A DNA stretch of 64,000 bases, taken from the NCBI GenBank assembly GCA_022494885.1, contig JAGVSM010002435.1, positions 62,001-126,000 on the forward strand, read 5' to 3'. A program made the translations under genes and the position numbers. Shown in pieces: positions 24,604 through 37,226 of the stretch. Position 1 is the stretch's first letter. The number at the start of each line of letters is the position of its first letter. The notes beneath the pieces were generated by a model that saw only the letters and a list, made by a program, of their open reading frames with translations, had not been told where the DNA came from and searched no databases. Source of the stretch: Micrasema longulum. Its lineage: Eukaryota > Arthropoda > Insecta > Trichoptera > Brachycentridae.

Positions 24604-25383
24604 ATGCCGCAGAACGAGTACATCGAGCGTCACCAGAAGTTATACGGAAGGAGGCTCGACTATGAGGAGAGGAAGAGAAAAAGGGAGGCTCGCGAGCCTC
24701 ACAAGCGTGCGGAGAAGGCTCGCAAGTTGAGGGGAATCAAGGCCAAACTCTTCAATAAAGAAAGAAGAAATGAAAAGATTCAGATGAAAAAGAAGATCAA
24801 AGCGCATGAAGAGAAAAAGGTTAAACAAAAAGCGGAGAAGGTTTCCGATGGCGCCGTACCCGTGTATCTTTTGGACAGGGACATTCAATCCAGGGCGAAA
24901 GTTCTTTCAAACATGATCAAACAAAAGAGAAAAGAAAAAGCCGGAAAGTGGGACGTTCCCATTCCTAAAGTCAGAGCGCAGTCAGATGCGGAGGTGTTCA
25001 AAGTATTAAGTTCCGGAAAGACGAGGCGGAAAGCGTGGAAGAGGATGGTAACCAAAGTCACATTTGTAGGGGAAGGATTCACAAGAAAGCCGCCCAAATT
25101 TGAGCGTTTTATCCGGCCGATGGCTCTGCGATTCAAAAAAGCGCATGTCACTCACCCTGAACTCAAGGCCACATTCTGTCTGCCCATCATCGGGGTCAAG
25201 AAGAACCCCAGCTCGCCCATGTTCACCAGCTTGGGAGTCATCACTAAAGGAACCGTCATTGAGGTCAACATATCTGAACTCGGTTTGGTCACACAGTCCG
25301 GGAAGGTCATCTGGGGCAAGTACGCGCAAGTGACAAACAATCCCGAAAATGACGGTTGTATTAATGCTGTGCTCTTAGTTTAA
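24604..25383 (+). CDS. NSA2: NSA2, 60S ribosome-biogenesis factor
   Basis: One uninterrupted frame of 259 residues, the same size as animal NSA2 (TINP1), which is about 260. The start [20 protein letters not shown] is the family signature. Residues 20-85 are very basic (Arg, Lys, Glu repeats, likely helical and nuclear-targeting). The C-terminal half is the conserved eS8-like fold with [39 protein letters not shown] and a terminal GCINAVLLV. The protein acts in the nucleolus on pre-60S particles during 27S rRNA processing (family knowledge). The ATG follows a leader acceptor by 14 nt. RpS27A lies 1.4 kb downstream on the same strand, so two ribosome-supply genes are neighbours. Confidence 0.97.
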   Translation: MPQNEYIERHQKLYGRRLDYEERKRKREAREPHKRAEKARKLRGIKAKLFNKERRNEKIQMKKKIKAHEEKKVKQKAEKVSDGAVPVYLLDRDIQSRAKVLSNMIKQKRKEKAGKWDVPIPKVRAQSDAEVFKVLSSGKTRRKAWKRMVTKVTFVGEGFTRKPPKFERFIRPMALRFKKAHVTHPELKATFCLPIIGVKKNPSSPMFTSLGVITKGTVIEVNISELGLVTQSGKVIWGKYAQVTNNPENDGCINAVLLV

Positions 25384-25422
25384 GTTATCTGTGTTATGTG
25401 CTGCGTATTTATAAGTAAACTG

Positions 25423-25428
25423 AATAAA
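25423..25428 (+). terminator. NSA2 poly(A) signal
   Basis: AATAAA lies 40 nt after the NSA2 stop, followed by a T-rich stretch and tgtctgtt-like downstream sequence. Typical spacing for a short 3' UTR. Confidence 0.7.
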
Positions 25429-25749
25429 GGTCCTTTTCATTACTCGTGGTCTGTTATTAAAAATTCCCAGTTCTGATTTTAGAATAGAATGTCTCGCTGT
25501 AAATTTTCTTTCCATGTTACAAATCGATAGTCTTATACCTATCTAGTGAAAAAACTTTGATGGATTTACCATTAAAATTGGTGTCAAATTGAAGTGATTA
25601 CTTACAAAAACAGCGCTACAAAAGTTGTCAAAATTTATTTTATAAAACTTGTTTTGTTGTAAATCCTATGAGAAGAGCAAAGAATGTCATTACAAGTAAA
25701 TTAGTTCAATGTTTTTTTCTGGTTTATCAATATCCTAATGAGAACGGGA

Positions 25750-25825
25750 TGGGGTCCCTTGGCTGGTGTCACGGACTCATGGATCAAAGATTTGAGGTTC
25801 GAACCCCACTCTACCCTGACTTGAT
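25750..25825 (+). repeat. tRNA-like SINE head, single copy
   Basis: A-box-like ttggctggtgtcacgg and an exact B box ggttcgaacccc lie about 40 nt apart, but no cloverleaf acceptor stem closes. It sits between NSA2 and RpS27A. The rest of 25430-26750 shows no gene; it must contain the RpS27A promoter and first leader exon, which I could not place. Confidence 0.45.
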
Positions 25826-26707
25826 TACCATTTTCTAGTAGCGAGTTATTTATAACTCATTGAAAATGGCCCCCTAAATCGAAATATTAGAGTGAATTAT
25901 AAGAATGCAAATATTATTATTTTTTATCACTGAATTTTTCTCAAGTTTTGGAGTGATGTCTCGTACTTTTACCGTATCAACAAACTCATACTTGTAAATC
26001 ATCCATGTGTATAAAATTTAGGGATGCATCTGATATCGATATATCTGAATCAGCGATTCTTGTTTGCCGATTTTATAAAACCCTTGTTATGTTAATTACT
26101 TGATTAAATTAAATTTAAAAACTGCCATTTTCTGTATGTATGTTTCATTCAAACTACAACACTATCTTTGTATTTTTTGTTTTTATCCAAATCTATATCA
26201 ATAATAGTATTAAAATTTTTAAAAAGGCGAAGCATTATGGCGTTACAGAATATGGGTGCCACCTCACCATTTTATCATGTGTAATTAATATATTTTGTAA
26301 TTACTGTCAATAATTAATTTATTGTGTTAAAAGACATACCTAAGTCTTGGCAGTCTCATTACGCGTATGTTTATTGAATTCCATATTGCAAATAAAGAAT
26401 ATGTATGAAATAAAACCTGTCACGCAAATGTCTCTCACCTTAAGGACCGATTTCTGCCTGTGTTTGTTTTGCTCTCAGCTTTCTATAATTTGATTATATA
26501 AAATCGTTTTTCCATGTAGTATGGGATTCACTTTTCTCCCGTCATGCTGACGTGACTGTTCAGTGAAAAATATGAATTATTTAACAGTCCCATCAGTATT
26601 CTACTAACAATAACATAAGACTATCATTTTCAAATAAGATATGTTTTGCGTCTATGCCTGACTATCATCATTTGACATCTGCAATCCTGTAACCATTGTA
26701 TAAATAA

Positions 26708-28148
<1,441 letters not shown>

Positions 28149-28199
28149 ATACCCACCCGCCCCCCCCTAACATGCCGTGTATGATAGATTTATATTGCT

Positions 28200-28205
28200 A
28201 ATAAA
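28200..28205 (+). terminator. RpS27A poly(A) signal
   Basis: AATAAA 52 nt after the stop codon, followed by tgtgacagg and T-rich sequence. Short 3' UTR typical of ribosomal protein genes. Confidence 0.7.
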
Positions 28206-28413
28206 AATGTAAATCTGGATACGGTGTGACAGGCTTTTATTTCATTGCATCCCTTACATGCTTTGATGCATCAACCCTTCATATTCCTTAAAATACCTCT
28301 AATATTCCAGCCTTGTGCTTTATGGTAAGTTAAGTCACTATGGTATATAATATTTGAGATGAACTTAAAAAACTTCTTTTTTTACGGACTATTTTAACAA
28401 TGATGTTGTAAAT

Positions 28414-28587
28414 GGCGGCCTCCGTGGTGTAGTGGTCAAGACGCTTGACTCACGCACGGAAGGTTCCGGGTTCGATTCCCGGTGAGAACACAAAAATTAA
28501 AATGTGATTTTTCTCAAGCCTGGGTGCTCTGTGATGTAATTCACCACTGTAATTAGGCCTCCTGGCCTGTTGTGGAGCAAAAAAAAT
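28414..28587 (+). mobile_element. tRNA-derived SINE, family A, full copy
   Basis: The head reads cctccgtggtgtagtggtc with a B box gggttcgattccc. The first part is close to animal tRNA-Val (TCCGTGGTGTAGTGGT). A 100 nt body with ctcaagcctgggtg and cctcctggcctgttgtg ends in an A-rich tail. Flanks share tgtaaat, a likely target duplication. Other copies: 37894-38072 and 51789-51961 on the minus strand, and a head-damaged one at 28801-28945. Confidence 0.85.
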
Positions 28588-28800
28588 TATGTAAATACAG
28601 GTACACAGTTCAACCCTTTGCACTCCTTAATTATTATTTTTAATTGTCTCGAAAGTCTTAGTTTAGAAACTGTGTTGTCTAATGTGTTGGGTCTAGCTTG
28701 ACATATACGAGTTGGTGGAAGAAATGCGATGTTGAGCCACACTTAAAATAGTGGTAAGGGTTAATACTTTTCTAGTACTGTTTTTTAAAATTGTATGTGT

Positions 28801-28945
28801 AGTTGATTCTGGGTTCGATTCTCGGAGAGAACACAAAAATTTAATGTGATTTTTCTCAAGCCTGGGTGTTCTGTCCTTGTAATTCACCGCTACAGTTGGG
28901 CCCTCCTGGCAAACACAAGCACAAAAGTGTGCAAAAAAAAAAACA
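28801..28945 (+). mobile_element. SINE family A, 5'-truncated copy
   Basis: Begins inside the head at gattctgggttcgattctcg and continues with the family A body (ctcaagcctgggtgttctg, gccctcctggc) into an A-run at 28935-28944. Lies 215 nt after the complete copy in the same orientation. Confidence 0.75.
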
Positions 28946-29627
28946 CAAAACTGCAAAATAAGTTTAGCTACAATAAATTACATAACTTCATAATAAATTT
29001 AAAAAACATCTTTTAAACCCTGGGTTGAAAAGCTTCAGTTTTCCGACTTTCCTCACTCCAACAGGTGACGTCAGTTGTAATAATATATGATATCGAGGTT
29101 TTACTGACAAAATGCATTAAGTCATTAAAACAAGTTCAGATATTCTCACATTTAAAGCTTTTTTATTCTTTCAACGCATCATTTCTCACACAATTTTCTT
29201 TTATTTTTTTAAGCTTTGAAAGAGTAATCTTTGTTCAAGGCATATCATAAAATTTGAAATCAATGTCTTGCACCATATTGAAAAATATATCAAGACTGCC
29301 GACTTAATGCATTCTGTCAGTATAGCCTCGATATACAGTTATATGTTTATCAATCTACCAAAAAATTTAGACAGCATTGCAGAATGGAATCTCTGGGATT
29401 AGAAGTTACATAATCGGTAAGTAAATATATTTTTAAAAAAAACTTAATTTATAATGTTTCATAGTGAAAAAATAAAGAAATAAATAAATTTTAAAAAGTT
29501 TTTTTATTAATATCCTTGTGTGAGCAAAATGAGCTCCTTTCTGAATTACACACATTTTTTTCAGTGTGATGGAAATGCATTTCCCAAAAAATTTTTTTTT
29601 GACATTACCATAATCCTTGTTTCCATT

Positions 29628-29730
29628 TTGAGGAAGTTCAGCCCTATGGGAAGTTGGATACAAAAAATATTTTCTTACCTGTGGTAAAAATTGGAGCATT
29701 GTATGGCAAAGTTTTTTGAAATAAGAATAA
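29628..29730. mobile_element. MITE family M1, terminal fragment
   Basis: Starts gaggaagttcagccctatgg and continues with ttggatacaaaaaatatttt and taaaaattggagcatt, the same order as the terminal 100 bp of other M1 copies (compare 47044-47140). The opposite end is missing. Confidence 0.65.
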
Positions 29731-30082
29731 TTCGGTAGTCAGATGGCAGAAGGGACCATCTGAAATTTTCTAAATTGTTCAGGAGAGCTGAAATACATCT
29801 CAATTTCAAGACTTTAATCCACAAACTAAAATATTTTAGTGTTGCTTTTCAATGATAAATTACTATTCTAAATGACACTGATTTTTTAATATTTTTGCTG
29901 ACTACTAAAAAAAAAGTATTTAGTAAAAAGTAAAAGTAGCTATTTTGGCATGCGCATTTAGTTTGAATTCTTAAAGAAATTTTTTTGATTGAGGAAAAAA
30001 ATAAGTTTTTTAATGAAACCTAATTTCATGCCAATTCTGTTTAATTAGATACAATCTTGAAAATGCAACCTAGGATCCTTGA

Positions 30083-30302
30083 GTTTGATTGAGGCAGAGA
30101 GTGACGCTATTTAGCCGAGTGTGAGCGAGACAGATGGTGATGCTACTTTGCTAAAAGTGAATGAGATAGATAGTGACTCTACTTTGTTAAGTGTGAGCGA
30201 GATAAATAGTGACGGTACTATTATCCAAAAGTGAGATGGATTGACACATCATGTTAACTAGTGTGAGTGAAACAGATAGAGATGCCACCCAGGCTAAACA
30301 GT
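30083..30302. repeat. Degenerate tandem repeat, about six units of 30-40 bp
   Basis: Units begin with variants of gtgtgagcgagacagatggt and end in tactttgctaa-like sequence. Unit length varies from 30 to 40 bp. The array ends about 200 bp before the start of the decayed transposase at 30506, which fits subterminal repeats of that element (inference). Confidence 0.7.
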
Positions 30303-30505
30303 GATTCATAGGCACACTATGCAATACTGCAGTATCTTATTGTTTACTGCGCATCTTTCTGTATCCGTATTGACTTCGAACTTACAACTGTGGCTTCGTT
30401 TATTGGACTTGATTTGTAATGTGATTTGGATTTATCTGCCCTGCTTCTAACGACCCTAGACTTGTTTTAATCGTGATCCCGTGTTTGTGTATTTTGAATG
30501 TTATT

Positions 30506-31444
30506 ATGTCATTTCGATACACCGCACAGGAATATGCCAACATGCATCTAATTTATGGAGAATGCTTATGCAACTGTAATGTTGCAGCTAGAATGTATCG
30601 TGAGAGATACCCAAACGCTGAGCGTCATCCTGATCATTGAGTGTTTAGTAATGTGCATCTGTCATTTGCATTGGGCCGATTCCCTAGCAAATGGTTAGGG
30701 AGGGAAGACCAGTCATGCCCTACGGGGACTAAGTTTTCCAAGTGGTCCAACAAGACGCAGTATTTCAGTATGTGGAATTGAAGAGACCACTGGAGTACCC
30801 ATAAGTAGTGCACATCGTATTTTACAAAAAAACCAGTTTCACCAATACCATGTACAAAAGGTACAAAGTCTGCTACCCAGAGAGAGTGCAATTTTGTCAA
30901 ACGATGTTGCAGAGAGGATCCGCGATTCTTTGAAAAAAATTTATGGTCTGATGAATCAACATTTAAAAAGGACGTTTTCTTGAACCTCCGCAATGTGCAT
31001 GAATGGCACGTAGTAAATCCACATCTGATGTGGGAAGACAAATTGCAGTACCGGTTTAAAGTAAACATGTGGATGGGAATTTTAAATGGTACAGTTATTG
31101 GTCCATTCGAGCTGCCGGAGAACTTAAACGCCCAGGTTTATTTGGACTTTTAACAGAACCAATTACCAAATTTGTTGGAAGGCGTTCCACTGAACATTTA
31201 GGGCAACATATGGTACCAACAAGATGGCTGCATAGATTTATTTTACCAGGGAACGATTAAAGAAAAAGTGTACACTAAACCTATTCAAGATTTATACGAG
31301 CTGCGCCAAAGAATTGCAGAAGCCGCTAAACACATTAACTTGAGAAGATCCGCCCGTTATATTACGTGATCATTTTTAAGAAAATTTAGAGCTTGCATTG
31401 CAGCTGAAGGCAATCAATTCGAACATTTGTTAGATTTATTTTAA
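30506..31444 (+). pseudogene. Decayed DUF4817/DDE_3-type transposase
   Basis: The opening MSFRYTAQEYANMHLIYGEC and NVAARMYRERYPN match the N-terminal helix-turn-helix (DUF4817) of a transposase family common in insects. After several stops and frame changes come WSDESTFKKD (first catalytic Asp region), LPENLNAQVYLDFL, then YQQDGCIDLFYQG (the QQDG block with the second Asp) and finally LYELRQRIAEA and EGNQFEHLLDLF before a stop at 31442. At least five disruptions make it non-functional. No clear terminal inverted repeats were found. Confidence 0.8.
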
Positions 31445-34400
31445 CGAATAATAGCCCTAATGAAGAAGTTGAAAGACTAAATTGCATTAAGGAAAGCTGC
31501 AAGATTTTACTGTAATCTCAAGTGTAATTTTTCAAACATGATTCTAAAATTTTGGGTTTCGAGACTTATTTAAATTCTTTTTTTTTTCAGCAGAGTAATC
31601 CAGTAGCAATAATTTTGGCCGATAGAGGCGCAACTGGCTCGCTGTATGGAATAAAGGAATATGATGTAAATTTACTAACTCAAGAAATGCAATGTATTTT
31701 TTTTGTGATGTGTTTTTCCCTAATAATAATATAACATAAAACATTACTTTCAATGTCGAAAAAAATGTGGTAAGCTGCAAATAATCGATTATAAGGAGAA
31801 TTCGCCCCCTGGCATATATAGGGTTCATATTTTACTTACATTTTGTATTTAGGCAGTCTATATGAGCCTTCCATGAGAGTTTCCTGTTAATGATCGAAAG
31901 TGCATCGTTACTTGTCACATTTTATGTAAATTGTAAGTAAACTGAAGAAAAATTAAAAAAATTATTTGTTTTATATTTTATTACTAACATGGTATATACA
32001 TTTTCAAAGGATCTAATTACAACAGTTCTACCTGAAAATACTATTTGCAAACCTGGCAAAATCCATCTTTCTTTATTTTTAGCAAATCACAAAAAAATGA
32101 TACAATAACAGCTTCAACTTTTTTTTTATATTTCAAATTTTTATTATAATCAGTCAATATTTTACATCTATGAAATAATCATGAACTATGCCAAGAAACG
32201 ATAGTGAAATAACTCATTTAATTTTGGAGGTAAACAATTTTGCGATACTCAAGTAGAGGTTCCCATGTTTGAAAGTCAGATTCTCACAAATAAAGACGTA
32301 TTTTAAACAGAAAATGTTATAATTATTGTAAAAAAATGTACTCAATAAATTTCAATTCATATCTCATTTTTAAAAGATTTTGGATTTTGCCGTGTTTGCA
32401 AGTTAATACCCTCACTTGTGAGTGCTAACAATAGTTTAAGCGAGACGAACCTATTCTAAGTTCTTACAAAAAAATATTTCTTAGAATGCACAGGCAAGAG
32501 GTTTTAACAATAATTGCTCGATTTTTTCCTCAGATAACTTTAATACTGCAGAGTAGTACAATTTTTCTTTAAACATTAATTTTGGCATCATTTAAATAAA
32601 TTTTATAATTATATTGCTGGGGCTACCTGAATAATGACTAATGTAAAACGATAGTAAAATTAAATAGTAAAACAATTTTCAGGCACCAATGAGTAATTTT
32701 TTGTAAGTAAATCACATTTGCAGTAGGTACTAATGAATAATATACATATATAAAACATGCTTTTTTCCTCCTCTTTATGAACTAAGGGTTGAATTTTAAA
32801 TTATGTACAGCGTGTTCCAAGAAGCCTATGTCAATATGTGTTAGTGTGTCTGCTGGTGAACCGAGTAAACATACAAATTGCGTTTGTGTTATTACTAGTA
32901 GTTTGTGCACACTATAACTTTTTTTTTTAAATGTTCAGTCACATACATTAGCAAAGGTTTATCAAAGAGCTGGATGGAATTTTACATTACTGCATCAAGG
33001 AAGGAGTGTTTATTTTTAATGTCATTGTTAGATGTATATGTTTATTTTGTATAAATTTAACACAATTTTTTTATTATTTGATAACACTAATAGTTTAAAT
33101 GTTATTTATTTTAAACATATATTATGAATGGATATAAAATTTTAGCCACTATTCTAATGTGACATGTTATTACTAAAATTAAAACATAATTTAGTTTTGG
33201 TCTAGACTGGCTTACTATGTTAAATATACATATTTTTTAAATTAGGGTGATTAATAATGTATTATCTATTATAAACAACCCATAAAAGAAAAGGAAGACA
33301 GAAGACAAGAGCTGTGGCTCGAGATAAATTAACAGTAGGTATGTAGATTACCAGAGAATGTGTAAATTCATTAAGGAAAATTGCCTTTTTGTTATACCTT
33401 GAGTTCTACTTACGTATTTAGTCGATAAGCTACATACATCTCACACTGATCATCTTTCTAAACTATTGAAGCCTTAGCAACTGTGTAAAACAAGCGATTT
33501 GAAAACCCTTCGTTTTATATATTGTGCAATAAAATTATGAATTAATTAAGGGACAAAAGCAACACATTCCCTGCATCACAGCCGATCTCACCTTTGAAAA
33601 TCTGTAAATATAGAATTGCTTTTTGAATGGTAAGAGATATTAATAATATTGTAACAAGACACCATTAGTACCAAGGAGAATGATGACGGATAATCACGAG
33701 GATTGGTGTCCAAATCCAGGAAGCCAACCGTTGTAGCGGACTTCACTTCCTTCTTGGATTGAGGACATCGTAGATCATTATATCACCGATAATATAACCT
33801 CAAGTCTTTTGATTGCAACACTACGTGTTTATAATGTTATTTGACTAACTATGTATATATATCAAAATTGCTGTTGTCAAATTTTCTATCAAATTTGTGT
33901 GAAATTAAATGTTATACTCGTATAAATTTTCTACCAACTAACAATTTAAAAAGAAAATTCATAAATAGTAATACAGACATACCTAAATTAAAACTATAAA
34001 AAAGTTTATTCATTTGATCATTTGAGAAAAAACTGCTATCTTTAATACACAACTCCCTTTTTTACATGTATTTCAAAAACATATTTTATCACCAAATCCT
34101 GGGGGAAAATCCAATCTTTGAACTTTCTCGATGTATGGAAATCGTCAGTGTTTAAAAATAGTTTTATATAATTAATAATTTGACTTACATCAGATAATAT
34201 ACTAAAGTACGAACCGTAGAGACACTGGCAATCAATGTGAACTTTATAAATAATTCATTCATAAAGTTTATAATAATGGAATGCAAAATAAGAATAATTA
34301 TTGATATACATAATGTGTATGTACACATATTTAGCATTTGAGTTTTATATACCTCTGTCTGTATGTCTGTGTTTATCCTAAGTTAGATAAACATAAGTGG

Positions 34401-36960
34401 TATTGCATGATTCAAAACAGGCATATTAGATTTTGTAACAAGAAAATGATGACACTACTAACTTAAATTTTATAATACAAAATCTATGTCTGCTTTTTCT
34501 ATTGATTAAAAAACAATGCAAAATTGACTACCATCTTAACTGTGACAAACTTCATAAATCTTAATATTTTTGCCACTAACTTTATCTAGTTTTCAACAAT
34601 GGTTTAAAGAGCTAATGAATCAAGCCAAGCATTACAAAGCTAAAGAAAAAAAAAATTATGCAGCTATGCGCAAAGATGTTCTGATACTCAACGTTAATAC
34701 TAGTAATTTTTTTTATTCAGAATAGTTCAATTATTGAAATGGATATTAAGGTTGTGTTAAAAAATAATCATCAAAACTGATCTATTAATGTTAATAAGCA
34801 TTTTCTAAATTGTAATTCACAAAACAAGTGCACCTATTCTTAACAAAACAAGGCGAGAAGTTTATGTACATTTAATATATTTTTTTACAGGGACTCATAA
34901 GTAAGTAGCCTAACAGATCTTTATTATTAATCAAGATAAATAAATTATCATTTTAGTAAATTTAATTATAACATCAAGTAAGCAAGAATAATTTGAACCG
35001 TTCAATATGCAATAATAATACATTCATGATGGTTAGTTGCTATGCTATAGCATTGGAGTAAAATAAAAAATATTTACATCAATGAATCAACAGTTAGGAT
35101 TTTGACAGACAGTACCAATGGTTTCTTTTATTTTCGGTGAAAGTGCGCTGGTGTACTTGATCTGACTAGATCTTTATTCTCAATCTGTTGGATAAAATAT
35201 AGAGATTGTGTATTATTGAGATTTTGCGAAAATTCTAAATTAATAATATTACTATTATAAGTTAACTTGTTTTGAGTATTAAAAGTTGCATAACAAAGAA
35301 ATCTACTGCTACATATCTGAATAACTGCAAAAAACAAACAGGATACTTTTATGGCATTTTTATATTTTGTTAAAACATATTGTTAACGCATCTGATTTTT
35401 TTCACACACGTGTGAAAATTATTTGTTTTCAATATACGTATGTACCTATTTACATCTTTAAGAAGAATCAAAGTGCAATAAATACTATGCATTTATCAAA
35501 TCTATTAAGGATGGTGAACCTGCGTTGACTTCATAACTTTTAATAATGATTACAAAAACATTAGTAGAAATTGATTATACAAGACTTTAAGTTGTAATTC
35601 AGTGCAATGCTCATTTCTTTGAGATATAAAATGTGTTTTAACTATAACAATCGATATATTTTAAATAACATTTTGTCAGATATATAACATATGCTTTAGA
35701 TTCGCTGATTTAACATTAGGTTCATTATTTTTATACAAATAAAATATTTTTATATGGCAAATAAATGTTTGAAAATTTTAACAAAACTAGGAAAATATGT
35801 ATTGTCGGTGAGAATAACAACTTGAAAATATGTAATTTTTTATTAAAATCAAACCTACTTTGTTGTACTATTTACCATAAGATTTGGTTGGACATAATCA
35901 CATTGTGCAGATATGAATATTCATTGCTAGTGGATTTCTATTATAAACGTTTGGCACTAAAACAAAGTCATTAAATAAAACAGTACATTGGCGGATTCTC
36001 TCCTTAAATATTGGATACAGTCCATCCGTAAATTCCAAAATTTTAGTTTTGATATTATGTATGTATTTCTCTAAACAGTGATTCTTTAAGCAGCAAACTA
36101 ATGGGGTATATGTGAAAAATACATATTCATAACAATTTAGCATAGGGACCGTATATTATATTTATTATATACAGAGTGTAAAGGCAGACTTTGTTAACTT
36201 TCTGGGTCATTTGAGAAAACAAAAACAAACTAACTTTCTGTACATTTCTATGTATTTACTAAACACCTTAATTAGAAAAAAAGTTAAGAATGTACACTGT
36301 ATGAACTGAAATGTTTATGATATATTGCTGCTGAAAACAGTTCTGCTGAAGTTATTTAAACCATGTGAAAAGTTCAATTTATTTTATTAATAACTAAAAT
36401 AATCATCACAAAATTTACACCAAATAATATTAAAATTAATTCACTGACCTTCTGTCACTTTAGAAACAGTTTTGTTTGTGTGATGTATAGGTGTGTGTGT
36501 GTGTGTGCGCGTAGAACTGCCCTTTAATTAATTGGCATTTCTATAAAGCGTATGTTTGCAGTAAATCCTACACCGCTTAAAAATTAATGCACCTGGCTTT
36601 ACTACAACATTATAACCTTTATTTAGGCCATTCGTTATTATGTATGTACCTATTTTAAAATAATATTTATGTACTAACATAAAATATTCATACAAATAAT
36701 TCATTGGCTTTTAAGTTAGTGAACCAAGGAATAATATTCCTCGTAACCCTAACAGTATTAGAGTAATAGTACATCTAATAAATAATTTTCATAACCATTA
36801 GTTATAATAATTGATGGGTAAAATTCAGTGTACATAAACAAATCAATATACAATTATTTTTTTTGCTTTGTGGGTGTCACGAATATGGGCTCACTCTATT
36901 ACCCTACAATTGAGGCACTACAGTATTGACACAATAATAATTTAAATAACCGAACACAAA
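31445..36960. other. Gene-free AT-rich stretch
   Basis: Between the transposase relic and the 3' end of Aster I see no exon chain, RNA gene or repeat copy belonging to the families found elsewhere. Short frames (for example 31552-31734, 35765-35974) lack recognisable similarity. A GT microsatellite is listed separately. Confidence 0.45.
36491..36508. repeat. GT dinucleotide microsatellite
   Basis: Eight to nine GT units followed by cgcg. Confidence 0.85.
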
Positions 36961-36978
36961 GGACACACATTGTACAAG

Positions 36979-36984
36979 TTTATT
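36979..36984 (-). terminator. Possible Aster poly(A) signal
   Basis: AATAAA on the minus strand, 243 nt past the Aster stop. Other hexamers occur further on and the choice is uncertain. Confidence 0.3.
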
Positions 36985-37226
36985 ACAAAATATAATTTAT
37001 CATATTAAATAAATGCGATTGCATAATAACCACTCAAATATGATATACCAATAAAAATGATAGTAAAAACTGGACAAACACTGGAAAAGTTTTGTAATAA
37101 TAAATATTGCACAAAGGGTATTTTATAAATTTAATTCGCCTTAAACTAAACTTATTTTACCTAAATATTAGTGCAACCAATGTGTTTGGATACCAATTAC
37201 AAAATTAGCAAATAAAGTTAAGAAAA

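Noticed and set aside
30083..30302. CRISPR-like array
   Set aside because: Units vary in length and sequence with no constant repeat and unique spacer pattern, and the DNA is eukaryotic.
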